Shown piece after piece: positions 31,907-44,554 of a DNA stretch of 64,000 bases. How positions within the stretch are numbered: position 1 is the first letter of the stretch; every line of letters starts with the position of its first letter. The notes under the pieces were generated by a model. That model worked only from the letters and a program-made list of their open reading frames with translations. It did not search any database and was not told where the DNA came from. Source of the DNA: Rhynchosporium graminicola (Eukaryota > Ascomycota > Leotiomycetes > Helotiales > Ploettnerulaceae); NCBI GenBank assembly GCA_900074885.1, contig FJUW01000004.1, forward strand, positions 1,965,633 through 2,029,632. The letters are read 5' to 3'. The position numbers were made by a program, and so were the translations under genes.

Positions 31907-32965
31907 TCAATACCTAGGATTCTGGCCTAAGCCACCAAGACCCTGATGCAACTCCAACTTCGGAACAGGCGTTATACCAGCCTCGGGATTCGCTCCTGTA
32001 CTCTCAGGCGTCGACTCACCCTGGGCTCTCGGTCCCTGGTCGTAATGCTCTTGCTGCGTATACCTATCATCTCGTCCTCCATTTGGAATAAGCGGCAATG
32101 CAGCGTCACTCATCACCATCTGTCTTCTCGCAAACCCATCCTCTCCCCCTCCTTCTCCTTTCCCAGCAGCCACATTCAGAAAATGCGCCTGTCTCATCGC
32201 CCTCTTCTTCTTTCTCCCAAGTATAACCGTCACTATAACAGCGATAAGACTAGCCGACAACCCAACACCAAAAGCAATTGCCACCACCAGTCCGGACGTC
32301 GTAATCTCGTTCTTTCGCAGCATGCATGACTTGGCGCCTTTGCGGTCGGGGAAACAGATCATGCCTGGTGCGCAAGTGGCTATGGTTATAGTTGTAGGGA
32401 GGCACGTTACGGTGTGCCCGGCAGAGATGGAGCATTTCGTTGTAGATTTTGTGGAGGTTACGGAGCAGATTAGGGGATCGGTGGCGGAATTTGTGACGAC
32501 TGAGAGGGCGGAGGTGGTGGAGGATGTGCTGAGCGTGGGAATAGGTGTTGTTCCTACGGTTGAGGTCGCGGACTCGATCGTAGAATCTGATGTTGTTGTA
32601 GCTTGTGCAGGACTTGGCGATGTCGTTGTCCTCCTCGCATTACTCGTTTCTTCGTCATCATCATTGTCCTGTCTGTTCTTCAAATCCCCTTGTGGTTCCC
32701 ATTCCCCCTTCTCAGTCGCGCAAGATACAGACCACCACCTAACTTCCGCAGTCGCATCATCGGTTGAACATCCCCCTGCGACCAAACAGTTTCTTACTTG
32801 GTTTAGATGACGGCCATCGATCGGTCCACTTAGGCATTCGGAGATGGCTTCTTTATTACTTGCGCATGGGAGTCTGGCGAGTCGCTCATCGAGCTTGTGT
32901 TGAGGGCATGCTGTCGCGGAGACCAATACGGCGGAAGCGAGCAGTGTGAGGATTGTTGAATGCAT
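31907..32965 (-). CDS. Secreted cysteine-rich ectodomain, single-pass membrane protein (352 aa)
   Basis: A single exon from ATG 32965. A signal peptide (about 1-19, ending ASAVLVSATA) is followed by a first block of six cysteines (20, 34, 44, 60, 66, 82) with CLVAGGCSTDD. A Ser/Thr-rich, probably O-glycosylated stalk covers about 110-165, and a second block of six cysteines follows (167, 178, 188, 198, 204, 214). One membrane helix spans about 224-249 (GLVVAIAFGVGLSASLIAVIVTVILG), then a basic RKKKR stop-transfer and a ~100-residue cytoplasmic tail. The layout resembles fungal cell-wall sensors and CFEM- or WSC-like proteins, but neither cysteine block matches a named domain that I can place (CFEM would need eight Cys). 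Surface location is well supported. Function is unknown. Confidence 0.85.
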   Translation of the reverse strand: MHSTILTLLASAVLVSATACPQHKLDERLARLPCASNKEAISECLSGPIDGRHLNQVRNCLVAGGCSTDDATAEVRWWSVSCATEKGEWEPQGDLKNRQDNDDDEETSNARRTTTSPSPAQATTTSDSTIESATSTVGTTPIPTLSTSSTTSALSVVTNSATDPLICSVTSTKSTTKCSISAGHTVTCLPTTITIATCAPGMICFPDRKGAKSCMLRKNEITTSGLVVAIAFGVGLSASLIAVIVTVILGRKKKRAMRQAHFLNVAAGKGEGGGEDGFARRQMVMSDAALPLIPNGGRDDRYTQQEHYDQGPRAQGESTPESTGANPEAGITPVPKLELHQGLGGLGQNPRY

Positions 32966-33925
32966 GGTGACTGACGACCCTTCCAGCTGGATTAACGTTG
33001 TAATGATCTGATCTTGTGGACAGATTGAGTTTTACAAATCGGATATATTGCGCGCAATATAAAGTTCACCCAAAAAGTCAATATACCTAGCAATCAGACC
33101 CGCAACGTAGCAAAGTGGAATCAAAGCGCGCAAAGACAGAATAGCAAGAAATGAAATCAAGATGAGAATCTCACCTTGGATAAAACGATTTACCCATATT
33201 AAACCAACCTACAAATGCTTACTCCGCAGCTGAGGCGAGGTGTAACTGTAGAGTCAAATGAGGGTTGCTGAAAGTATACGATAGTGGTTGCGACAGGGCT
33301 TGTGATAGGCAATTAAAGTCGCGACAGCGAGCAGCCACCAATTGGCCTGGAGGCTGTTATTGGCGCCTGCAGTTCATCGGCTTCAGGTCAACGGATGAGT
33401 GCTGCTGTGCCTCCTTGCTGCCTCTGACTCGACTTCATGGCTGCCGCTCTATCACGAAATGATGATATGATAGTGTTGTTGGGGATTGGACTGTTGAATG
33501 CGTGAAATCCGATTGAGTTTTAAGCTTTTTGACAAGATTAAGGTATCTATGGTTTAGAGCATCCATTCCAAGATAGGACATAGCTCGCGTGACCTCGAGC
33601 GGACGAACGACTGGGGATAAATGTACTTTGTAAGTGTTGATTCTGAAATGCTGTGAAGTGTGAAGCTTGAATCGTGTCACTATCGACGCCGGCTTGGCGC
33701 TCTGAAGACCACATTGCATGCAGGCTCGGCTGAATCGGTCAAGCTGGAATCAACCTGAGAGAATGAACAAAGCCTCAATGCTCGGCAATGCGAACAATGT
33801 CAACATGACGGTAGGTATACCTTGGATGGAGAAGTGATTCGGTAATACGATATGACAAGATCTTCTCCGTGCCGGCCCTTCGCAAGCTCCGGGGTCACGG
33901 GACCTTGCTTCGCGCAGTCGTTACG
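32966..33925. other. Intergenic, last normal-composition DNA before the AT-rich block
   Basis: Upstream region of the 352-aa gene. No gene was recognised. Base composition is ordinary up to about 33920 and then changes abruptly. Confidence 0.5.
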
Positions 33926-35055
33926 GGTGATAGTTAATCTGTAATAGTCGCTTATAGTAGATAATAGTAACTGCGTAAATAAAGACTTACTATTGAAGAT
34001 GAATTCTAATAGATAATAATAGTAATTGAATTTAAAATAGGCTAAAGGTAATAGTATTATAAGTACGTCTCTCCTGTAGTATAATTATAAACTTTCTTTT
34101 TAGTAATACTATAATTATTAAGTACGTATCTACTATATCGATTCTGTCGATCTATAGCCCTATAGCAATTACTAACGGACTATAGGATGTTTACTACTAC
34201 TGCTGCCGCTACTACCTCTGCTACTGCTGCCTTAGTAGCCTAATCTTATACTGCCGGCCTTACGGCTCCTCTACTAACCCTTACTATATAAGTTAGCTCT
34301 AGCTATCTAACGGTCTATAACTTAGCTAACGAATACTTATAAGGCCGCTCTTACCTGCTCGCGCTACTACTGCTATAACGCGGCTCTTCGCCCTCTTCTC
34401 TTTCCGCGCTACTAATTTGCGTCCGGGTCGGGTCTTCTCCGGTGCTACTCGGTCCTCTAACTTAGAGGCTCGATATATCTAGATCTATAAGTTATTTTAT
34501 ATTATTCCCTAACTAATTATACTTTATAATAGACTATTTCGGACGTAGAGATACTAACGGATATAGCTAGATAGATTAAGCTTCCGGGTTATAACTACTG
34601 CTAAGGAGGCTATAGCCCTTAGATAGAGTACGTTCGGGTCGCTAGTTTTTTAAGTAGCTCTTGCGCTAACTGCTACTATAGTAGTATAAGAGGCTATTAC
34701 TTGCTTTATAAGTTATATTCCGAACTGAATTATAACTTGTATTAATATTTACAGATCTATAGGCCTTACTGCCTCTGCTGCCCTTATTACTCCTGCTGCT
34801 CTTATCGTTCCCTCCCCCGCTATTACTAGCTCTTCCTCGGGTCGCACCTATAGTTATAGAAATACCTAGGTTACTCTTAGTGCTTATAATAATAGTAAGT
34901 TATGAATCGAACTACTTTATAGCTTATAACTAATCCGTAGTAGCCTACTATCCTTTCCCTGCTACTACCGGCTATATCTATCGCCTCTATTATATCTGCC
35001 GCTAGCTTTTAGAAGCTCGGGCGATTCTTTACGAATCGCTCGCGGATAACCTCTA
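33926..35055 (+). pseudogene. RIP-degraded repeat with a DUF3716-like cysteine-motif remnant
   Basis: AT-rich sequence with many TAA/TAG codons. On the plus strand a frame at about 34575-34720 reads KLPGYNYC, then GGYSP, IEYVRVASFLSSSCANCYYSS. I associate this CxxC ... VxV...F..G.CANC arrangement with the fungal DUF3716 family often found in repeats. A repeat-associated start (MFTTTAAATTSATAALVA) lies near 34190. The frame is broken by stops of the CAG-to-TAG type. This is probably part of the same old repeat into which A1 inserted. Assignment from memory, low to moderate. Confidence 0.4.
35051..35055. repeat. Target-site duplication of element A1 (CTCTA), left copy
   Basis: CTCTA directly precedes the LTR start at 35056 and recurs at 59699-59703 directly after the other LTR. 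Confidence 0.85.
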
Positions 35056-35323
35056 TGTAACGACACAAGACTCGAGGCGGTATATAAGCAAGAATAAACA
35101 AGTAGGGAGGCTAAGAGCGATCTTATATAGTCTACTACGAAGGAAATAAAAAGATAAGGAAGGAAGAAGAAGAGAGATAGAGTATAAAGCACCTTATATA
35201 TATATACTAGTACTAGTCTGATACTATACCGAGTCGGATATTAGTTCTGCTGGGATACCTATGAACTTAGGACCTAGTATCTATCCCTCTACTTATATAG
35301 TATTCAGGTGAGCTATCGTTATA
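35056..35323 (-). repeat. LTR of A1 (3' LTR)
   Basis: 268 bp, plus-strand start TGTAACGACACAAG, end ...GCTATCGTTATA. It contains a TATATATATA box. Homologous to the LTRs at 39298, 44287, 51796, 56606 and 59431. Confidence 0.9.
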
Positions 35324-35342
35324 TTACCTCCCCCCCTAAGAA
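35324..35342 (-). other. Polypurine tract of A1
   Basis: Plus-strand TTACCTCCCCCCCTAAGA directly abuts the LTR. Read on the minus strand this is a purine run next to the 3' LTR, which fixes the element's orientation. The same tract follows the left LTRs of A2 and A3. Confidence 0.75.
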
Positions 35343-35599
35343 GAGCTTAACTCTAAGCTCGGAAAGTTATACTTTATACTAGAAATTAGTCTTTATTATA
35401 ATTATTTTCGTTGATATTCGCGTAATAGGCGCTAGCTGCTCTTTAGTAGTAGTAAATTCTTTATTTGGTTCTAACTAGTTATATCGCTATAATAGTACTA
35501 TATTAGTTATAGCTTCTAAATTAGGTAGTAAGCTATATTTACTTTATCTGTTTATAGCGGGAGTCGAGTTTAAGTAAGGCGTAGAGTATATAAAGGAAG

Positions 35600-36759
35600 G
35601 GGTTTATTAATATTAGAGCTTTTCCTTTTCAACTACGATAACTACTTAAACTTATAAGTTTACTCTCCTTAGATTACGATATAGTTCCTAGAGTAGGTAT
35701 TATTACTAATTACTATAATAGTTTGCTATAATATTATATATTAATTAACCTAATTAACTCCTCTCTTATTATAAGTAAGTTTCTCGCTTTAGTATTAAGG
35801 ATAGTCTTTAGGTAAGGTGCGAGAGTTCTATAGATTAATAATACTAACTTCTATAGTACTCTTTTAGCGGCGTATTATATATATTACCTGCGATATATTC
35901 GCGCCTTTCTTAAGATAAAGTATAATAATACTCTTATTCTAGAACTTCTATATTTATTTAATAAGCTTAACTCTAAGCTTTATAAGTATTATTTAGTATT
36001 AAAGAGTAGTTATAAGTATATAAGTTACTTAAATCTGAATATAGTTATATATATTAACGCGTTATAGTTACTTGACTATATTAATATAAAGTATATTATC
36101 TTATCTAGTTTACTTCCTAGTAGCGAAGCTAAAGACGCGGAGCTAAATCGGGGCGGTATTATAGCTACTTATAAGGCTATTAATCGTATCTATTATCTCG
36201 CGAAATCTGCTACTTCTATTACTATATTAGAGATTACTATTATATAATTAGTAGAAACTTAAGCTTTAAAGCGTTCTATAGAGAAATTATTTAAGGAGTT
36301 AGAGTTTATTAAGGTAATAAGTTAAGATCTTAAACCCTTAGATACTAGTATAATACTAATAAGATATAAGATCTAGATCTTTTAATAATAGATTCGGCGA
36401 AATCTAAGTTAATAGTATAAATAGCGTTAAAGTAAATAAAGAAATTAAACGCTATTATATAGGAATTTGCGAAGAAAGCTATATTTAAGGCTATAATATC
36501 TAATACTAAGGGAAAGAGGAATTTGCCTTTTAGTTTAGAGATAGCGTTAGATCTAGATACTCTCGGACTCTCTCTAAAGAAGAAAGCCTATAGGATTAGT
36601 TATTATACTTAGTTAGCTACTAGGGCTACGTTAGTAAATTTAAGTAAGGAGTTAGATATAATAGTTTCGGTTCTAGATATTCTAGATTTACTAGAAGCTC
36701 CGAAGAACTTAAGAGAGAAAGCTAGTAAAGTGGAAGTAATAGAGGAAGTAGAGTTTTAG
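35600..36759 (+). pseudogene. Antisense reading frame of A1 between integrase and 3' LTR
   Basis: On the plus strand, opposite to gag-pol, long stretches read as protein: ...KLYKYYLVLKSSYKYISYL..., DAELNRGGIIATYKAINRIYYL, and near the end a Lys/Ser/Glu-rich C-terminus stopping with VEF-stop at 36759. The internal stops are mostly TAG/TAA at places where CAG/CAA would fit. Homologous frames exist in A2 and A3. Part of the minus strand is also rather open here, so the coding strand is likely but not proven. Confidence 0.4.
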
Positions 36760-39297
36760 ATATAGTATTATTCCGGAGTATAATCAGGGGATTATCCTTA
36801 GTAATAAATTTTTAATACTAGTAACTATAATAGTTTATTATCCTCTAAGTAACTATAATCGTTTATTCTATCTTCTTAGGCCTTAATCTACTAATTTAGT
36901 TTACGTAGAGGTCTAGGTTTACTTAGGTTAGTAGTATAGAAGTCTCTAAGCTTATACGGAGTACTTATTAAGTCGGAAGCGTTATACTAAGTTAAGTCCG
37001 AGTTATAGCTTAGCTAACTAACTTAGCACTTCAGATTACCTCTTAAGAGCTATATAGTAAGTATATCTTATAACTTCTACTCTTCTTAAGTAGTAATAAC
37101 CTCTAGGGATAGGTTTAGTAGCTTCTAGCTTAGTAATAAGTCGTTCGAGTCCTTAAAGAGTAATTCGGGAGTAAATATATCGTATATAGAAGATCTAGAG
37201 GGTAAATCTAGCTTATAGGAGTATCCGATCTTAGCTAGGACTTAATATAGTCCTACTTAGAGACTAGATAGCTTCTTACTTAGCTAGTAACTCTTAAGGT
37301 TCCTTATAGAGAGAAATACCTTATCTCTAACTTCCTAGTTAATACTATACTGTTTTAGGTTAGTTATAACGCTTATCTTCTGCTAAGTAGCTAATATATT
37401 AGCTTTTATAACTCTAATAGCGGATTTAGTACGTCTAGCTAAGGATTTATTATTAGTATAGTTAAGCCTCTCTTACGGTATCGATATAGTAAGTTACTTC
37501 TAATCCTAGCTATTCTGTAGTAGTATACTATATTTAAGGGTATATAGCGCTATACCGATAGAATCGTAAAGTAGGGCTACTTAAGCGTAGTCTATTATAA
37601 GTAGTAATTCGCTCTAGTTACTCTAGTAGTAATTAATAAAAGGTCTAAGGCGTTAGTTAATATACCGGTTTATAATCTCTATTTATCTATTAGTTTACTA
37701 GTAGAAAGAGGTAAAGAGCTTAACTTTAACTCTAATTATATAATAAAACTCTTACTAGAAAGATAAGATAAACTAAGCTCCTTAGTTAAATATAATTAAC
37801 TTAAGGGTATATCCGAAATAATATATCTATTAGATAAATAATATCGCTATCTTATAGGTATCGATATTATAGTAGCATAGTATCGATACGAAGTCTTTCC
37901 TTAGGCAGTCGATAAATACTAATATCTTACTAAATCCTTAGTTATTAAGCAGGAAGTCCTTAAAATCTATAGCTAAATACTATATAAGGTAGCTAAGTAC
38001 TAGTAATAAATAGAGGAATCCTTACTATTTCGTCTGCTTCGGATAAGAGTACTAGTAAGGGCGGTAATTATAAGTATATCGTTTTATATCTGATATAAGT
38101 CCTTTCTAGTAGTAATAGGTAGAAATTATTTCGGTAGTCTTATAAGTATTTAGATAAGCGGAGGAAACTTAATCGTGGACTTCGCTAATTAAACAGGTAT
38201 ATAGTAGGGTATAGCGTAATACTTATAGGTGATTATTATAAAGTAATAAGCTATTATTAATAATATAGCTATTTCCTAATATTTTCTATTTATTAGAGAA
38301 TAATTCTCAGTTGAATTTATATAATTTCTCGATTAAATCAAAGGAGTTATATATAAGGTCTGATAGTATATTAGTCCCTAGCGATATTAGGTATATATAA
38401 CTAATTTAATTAATATAATATTTAGCTAGTTCCGCGTTAATCTTAGGGTCTAAGCGATCTAGAGGTAGTAAAACCTGAGATCTACTATCCTATTTCTGTT
38501 ATTCTTATATCCTTAGATCTTATTCTCTATAGCTAAGGATATTAGCTTTAGCGTTATCTTTACTAAGCGTATATATAATTTAGAAGTTAAATTCGGAAAG
38601 GAATTCTATCTATCTAGCTTACTTACTAGTTAGGACCTTAGTAGTTATAAAGTATTCTAAGGATTAATAATCTATATATACGCTAGTATAGCGTTATAGA
38701 GATATAAGTTCTAGTCTCTATTTCTAGAAAGACTTAATAATAGCGTATAACTCCTTATTATAGATCTTCTAGTTTAGTTCGTATCTATTAAGAATATAGA
38801 AATAGAATCTAATTAGATATTACTAGTTATCTTCGTATAATTAGAAGATAACTCTAGCTATTATACTATCGGAGGTATTAGTTTCTAGTTTAGTTTATAA
38901 TTCAGGGTCGAAATAATATAGTTTCTATACTAATAGTAGCTATTAATATAAATCGTTAAAGGATTTCTTATAATCGTTAGTAAAATTCTATAGTACTATA
39001 GGCCTAATAAGTATTAAGAGAGGTTTAGCGATAAGGTCGAAATTCCGAATAAATTAATAATAGAAACTATAGAATCCTAGGAAAGATTTTATAGCTATTA
39101 CCGTTTCAGGGTACTTTTAGTCTACTAATAATACTATCTTCTCGGGATCCGGCTTAATTCTATTAGTAATAATAATATATCCGAGGTATTTAGTCCGAGT
39201 AATATAGAACTCGCTTTTCTTAATATCTACTTAGAGTCTAATATCTATTAAGTATTATAATACTAATTTAATATATTCCTTATATTCCTAGAGCGTT
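36760..39297 (-). pseudogene. A1 pol remnant (integrase, RNase H, start of RT C-terminal part)
   Basis: Homologous throughout to A3 46011-48545, where the integrase and RNase H motifs were read. The A2 insertion begins a few codons downstream of the RT active-site motif in element sense. Frame broken by many RIP-type stops. Confidence 0.75.
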
Positions 39298-39565
39298 TAT
39301 GATGACATAAGACTCAAGGCGGTATATAAGTAAGAATAAACAAGTAGGGAGGCTAAGAGCGATCTTATATAGTCTACTACGAAGGAAATAAAAAGATAAG
39401 GAAGGAAGAAGAAGAGAGATAGAGTATAAGGCACCTTATATATATATGCCGGTACTAGCCTGATACTATACCGAGTCGGATACTAGTTCTGCTAGGATAC
39501 CTATGAACTTAGGACCTAGTATCTATTCTTCTTCTTATATAACCTTCAGGTAAGCTATTATTATA
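39298..39565 (-). repeat. LTR of A2 (3' LTR)
   Basis: 268 bp, homologous to the other A LTRs, with RIP-type changes at the terminal TG/CA. Followed by the polypurine tract (plus TTACTCCCCCCTTAAGA). Confidence 0.88.
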
Positions 39566-39859
39566 TTACTCCCCCCTTAAGAAGAGCTTAACCCTAAGCT
39601 TAGAAGGTTATAGTTTATATTAGAATTAGTCTTTATTATAACTATTTTCGTCGATATTCACTTAATAAGCGCTAGCTGCTCTTTAGTAGTAGTAAATTCT
39701 TTATTAGGTTCTGACTAGTTATATCGCTATAATAGTACTATATTAGTTATAGCTTCTAAATCGGGCAGTAAGCGGTATTTGCTTTATCTATTTATAGCGG
39801 GAGTCGAGTTTAAGTAGGGCGTAAAGTATATAAAGAAAAGGGTTTATTAATATTAGAGC

Positions 39860-40997
39860 TTTTCTTTTTTAACTATAATAACTACTTTAACTTATAAGTT
39901 TACTTTCCTTAGACTACGATATAGTTCCTAGTGTAGGTATCGTTACTAACTACTATAGTAGTCTACTATAATCTTATATATTAATCGATCTAATTAACTC
40001 TTTTCTTAATATAAGTAAGTTTCCTATCTTAGTATTAGTGATTTCACGGATCTATAACGCTAACTCCTATAGTGCCTTTACTAGTTCCCGCTAGTGCTCT
40101 TTCGGCGGTGTATCGTATATATTACTTATGATATATTCGCGCTTTCCTTAAGATAAAATATAATAATACTTCTATTCTAGAACTTCTATATTCGTTTAAT
40201 AAGCTTAACTCTAAGCTTTATAAGTATTATTTAGTATTAAAGAGCGGTTACGAGCCTATAGGTTACTTGAACCTAAACGCAGATATATATACTAACGCGT
40301 TATAGTTACCTAATTACGTTAATACGAAGTATATTATTTTATCTAAGTTACTTCTTAGTAGTAAAGCTAAGGACGCGGAGCTGAATCAGGGCGATATTAT
40401 AGCTACTTATAAGGCGATTAATCAGATCTATTATCTTACGAAATCTACTGCTCTTACTACTATATTAGAGATTACTATTATATAATTAGTAGAGACTTAA
40501 GCTTTAAGGCGTTCTATAGAGAAAGTATTTAAGGAGTTAGAGTTTATTAAGATAATAAGTTAAGATCTTAAATCCTTAGATATTAGTATAATACTAACGT
40601 GATATAAGATCTAGATCTTTTAATAATAGATTCGGCGAAATCTAGATTAATAGTATAAATAGTATTAAAGTAGATAAAAGAGTTAAATAGTATTATGTAG
40701 GAATTTATAAAGAAAGCTATATTTAAAGCTATAATATCTAATACTAAGGGAAAGAGGAATTTACCTTCTAGTTCAGAGATAGCGTCAGATCTAGATACTC
40801 CCGGACCTTCTCTAAAGAAGAAACCTCGTAGGATTAGCTATTATACTTAGTCTACTACTAGAGTAGTATTAGTAGGTTTAAGTAAGGAGTTAGATATAAT
40901 AGTTCTAGTTCTAGATATTCCAGAATTACTAGAAGCTCCGGAGAACTTAGAGGAGAAAGCTAGTAAAGTAGAAGTAGTTAAAGAAGTAGAGTTTTAA
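39860..40997 (+). pseudogene. Antisense reading frame of A2
   Basis: Counterpart of the A1 and A3 antisense frames and the least damaged of the three near its end. It reads NTKGKRNLPSSSEIASDLD, then PGPSLKKKPRRISYYT, one stop, then STTRVVLVGLSKELDIIV and PELLEAPENLEEKASKVEVV, ending at TAA 40995-40997. The charged, Lys/Glu-rich composition looks like a genuine nuclear-type protein tail. Function unknown. Confidence 0.42.
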
Positions 40998-43927
40998 ATA
41001 TAGTATTATTATAGAGTATAATTAGGGGATTATCTTTAGTAATAAATTCTAATACTAGTAATTACAATAGCTTATTATCCTCTAAGTAACTATAGTTATC
41101 TATTCTATCTTCTTAGGCCTTAATTTACTAATCTAGTTTATATAGAGGTTTAGGTTTACTTAAGTTAGTAGTATAGAAGTCTCTAAGCTTATATAGAGTA
41201 CTTATTAAGTCGGAAGCGTTATACTAAGTTAAGTCCGAGTTATAGCTTAGCTAGCTAACTTAATACTTCAGATTATCTCTTAAGAGCTATATAGCGAGTA
41301 TATCTTATAACTCTTACTCTTCTTAAGTAGTAATAACCTCCGGGAGTAGGTTTTATAACTCCTAGCTTAGTAATAGGTCGTCCGGGTCCTTAAAAAGTAA
41401 TTCGGGAGCGAATATATTATAAATAGAAGATCCCGGGGGTAAATCTAACTTATAAGAGTATCCGATCTTAGCTAGGACTTAGTATAATCCTACTTAGAGA
41501 CTAGATAGCTTCTTACTTAGCTAGTAACTCTTAAGGTTCCTTATAGAGAGAAATACCTTATCTCTAACTTCCTAGTTAATACTATACTATTTCAGGTTAG
41601 TTATAGCGCTTATCTTATGCTAAGTAGCTAGTATATTAGCTTCTATAACCTCGATAGCGGATTTAGTATATTTAGCTAGGGATTTAGTATTAATATAATT
41701 AAGCTTCTCTTACGGTATCGATCCGATAAGTTACTTCTAGTCCTAGCTATTTCGTAGTAATATACTATATTTAAGGGTATATAGCGCTATACCGATAGAA
41801 TCGTAAGGTAGAGTTACTTAGGCGCGGTCTATTATTAGTAGTAGTTCGCCCTAGTTACTTTAATAGTAATTAATAAAAGGTCTAAAGTATTAGTTAATAT
41901 ACTAATTTATAATCTCTATTTATCTGTTAGTTTACTAGTAGAAGGAAGTAGAGAGCTTAATCTTAACTCTAATTATATAGTAAAACTCTTACTAGAAGGA
42001 TAAGACTAGCTAAGCTCCTTAGTTAGATATAATTAACTTAAAGGTATATCCGAAACGATATATCTATTAGATAAATAATATTACTATCCTGCTAGTATCG
42101 ATATTATAATAGTATAGTATCGATACGGAGTCTTTCCTTAGGCAGTTAATAAATACTAATATCCTATTAAATCCTTAGTTATTAGGCGAGAAGTTCTTAA
42201 AATCTATAGCTAAGTGCTATATAAGGTAGCTAGGTACTAGTAATAGATAGAGGAATCCTTATTATTTCGTCTGTTTCGGATAAGAGTACTAGTAGAGGCG
42301 GTAATTATAAGTATACTATTTCATATCTAATACGAGTCCTTTCTAGTAGTAATAGATAGAAATTATTTCAGTAGTCTTATAAGTATTTAGATAAGCAGAG
42401 GAAACTTAATCGTAGATTTCGCTAATTAAACAGGTATATAGCGGAGTATAGCGTTATACGTATAGACGACTATTATAAAGTAGTAAATTATTATTAATAA
42501 TATAGCTATCTCTTAATATATTTCGTTCCTTAGAGAATAATTCTTAATTAAATTAGTATAGTTTCTTAATTAAATTAAAAGAGTTATATACGAGTTCCGG
42601 TAGCGTATTAGTCCCTAGCGATATTAAGTATATATAACTAATTTGATCGACATAATACTTAGCTAGTTCCGCGTTAATCTTAAGGTTTAAGTAGTCTAGA
42701 GGTAGTAAAACCTGAGATCTATTATCCTGTTTCTATTATTCCTATATCTTTAGATCTTATTCCTTATAGCTAAGGATATTAGCTTTAGTATTATCTTTAC
42801 TAAGTATATATATAATTTGAAAGTTGAATTCAGAAAGGAATTCTATTTATCTAGCTTACTTATTAGTTAGGACCTTAGTAATTATAAAGTATTCTAAGGA
42901 TCGATAGTCCGTATATATGCCGGTATAACGTCGTAAAGATATAAGTTCCGGTCTCTATTTCCGGAAAGACTTAATAATAGCGTATAATTCCTTATTATAG
43001 ATCTCCTAGTTTAGTTTATATCAATTAAGAATATAAGAGTAGAATCTAATTAGATACTATTAGTTATCTTTATATAATTAAGAGATAACTCTAGCTATTA
43101 TACTATTAGAGATATTAGTTTCTAGGTTAGTTTATAATTTAGAGTCGAAATAGTATAATTTCTATACTAATAGTAGCTATTAATATAAATCGTCGAAGGA
43201 CTTCTTATAATTATTAGTAAAATTCTATAGTACTATAAGCCGAGTAAGTACTAAGAGAGGTTTAGTAATAAGGCCGAAATTCCGAATAAATTAATAATAG
43301 AACTTATAGAATCCTAGGAAGGATTTTATAACTATTACTATTTCAGGGTACTTCTAGTCTACTAATAGTACTACCTTCTCGGGATCTGGCTCGATTCCGT
43401 TAGTAATAATAATATATCCGAGGTTTTTAGTTCGAGTAATATAGAATTCGCTTTTCTTAATATCTACTTAGAGTCCGGTATCTATTAAGCGTTATAGTAC
43501 TAATTTAATATATTTCTTATATTCCTAGAGCATTTCCGAGTATATAAGAATATTATCTAAGTAAGTTATATAGAAATTATCTAAGTAGTCTAATAGTATA
43601 TTATTTATATATCGCTAGTATATACTAGATCTATTATAGAGCTTAAAAGGTAGTACTTTATATTTATAGGATCTGAAGCGAGTTCGGAAGGTAATATACT
43701 TCTCGGATTCGGAGTCTATATAAATATAGTTAAATACTACCCGGATATCTAGTTTAGTAAAGATTACTACTTTAGATATATAAGTTAAGAGCTTATTAAT
43801 CCTAGGTATTAGGTAGGAATCCTTTCGAGTGATCGTATTAAGCTTATAATAGTCGATATAGAAGCGTAATCCTCTATTAGCTTTCTTAATAAATAGTATA
43901 AGTGATATAAAGGGACTTTAGCTAGAT
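40998..43927 (-). pseudogene. A2 pol remnant (IN, RNase H, RT)
   Basis: Homologous to A3 46011-48945. Stop codons interrupt every frame. The remnant ends at the B1 LTR (target TAGAT at 43923-43927). Confidence 0.75.
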
Positions 43928-44129
43928 TATAACGACATAAGACTCAAGGCGGTATATAAGTAAGAATAAATAAGTAGGGAGGCTAAGAGCGATCTTATAT
44001 AGTCTAGTACGAAGGAAATAGAAAGATATAGAGCTCTAAAGGAGTCTGTACCTTCTATATATATAAGGAGGGTATACCTAAGGCACCGATACTAGCCCGT
44101 ATCTGCTACGTATACTATACGCTATTATA
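43928..44129 (-). repeat. LTR of B1 (left)
   Basis: 202 bp, plus start TATAACGACATAAG, end ...CGCTATTATA, followed by a short purine tract on the minus strand (plus TTACCCTCTTC). Confidence 0.8.
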
Positions 44130-44286
44130 TTACCCTCTTCTAAGATAAAGGCTCGCCTTCGAGCCTTTAAAAGTAAATAAAAAACAAAAGAAAAGATAGT
44201 TAGATCAAGTCGAATTCTAAATAAAATCTAAGTAATTATTAATCTAAAGCGTAAGATATAAATTACTTCTTCTTCGTCTTTAATAT

Positions 44287-44554
44287 TGTAACGACACAAG
44301 ACTCAAGGCGGTATATAAGCAAGAATAAACGAGTAGAGAGGCTAAGAGCGATCTTATATAGTCTACTATAAAGGAAACAAAAAGATAAGGAAGGAAGAAG
44401 AAGAGAGATAGAGTGCAAGGCACCTTATATATATATACTAGTACTAGCCCGATACTATACTGAGTCGGATACTAGTTCTGCCGGGATACCTATGAACTTA
44501 GGCCCTAGTATCTATCCTTCTTCTTATATGATATTCAGGTAAGCTATTGTTATA
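44287..44554 (-). repeat. LTR of A3 (3' LTR)
   Basis: 268 bp, start TGTAACGACACAAGACTC, the least mutated start of all A LTRs. Confidence 0.9.

Noticed and set aside
32322..32810. 162-codon plus frame opposite the 352-aa membrane protein
   Set aside because: Antisense shadow of the Ser/Thr-rich stalk. The minus frame has signal peptide, cysteine blocks and membrane helix.
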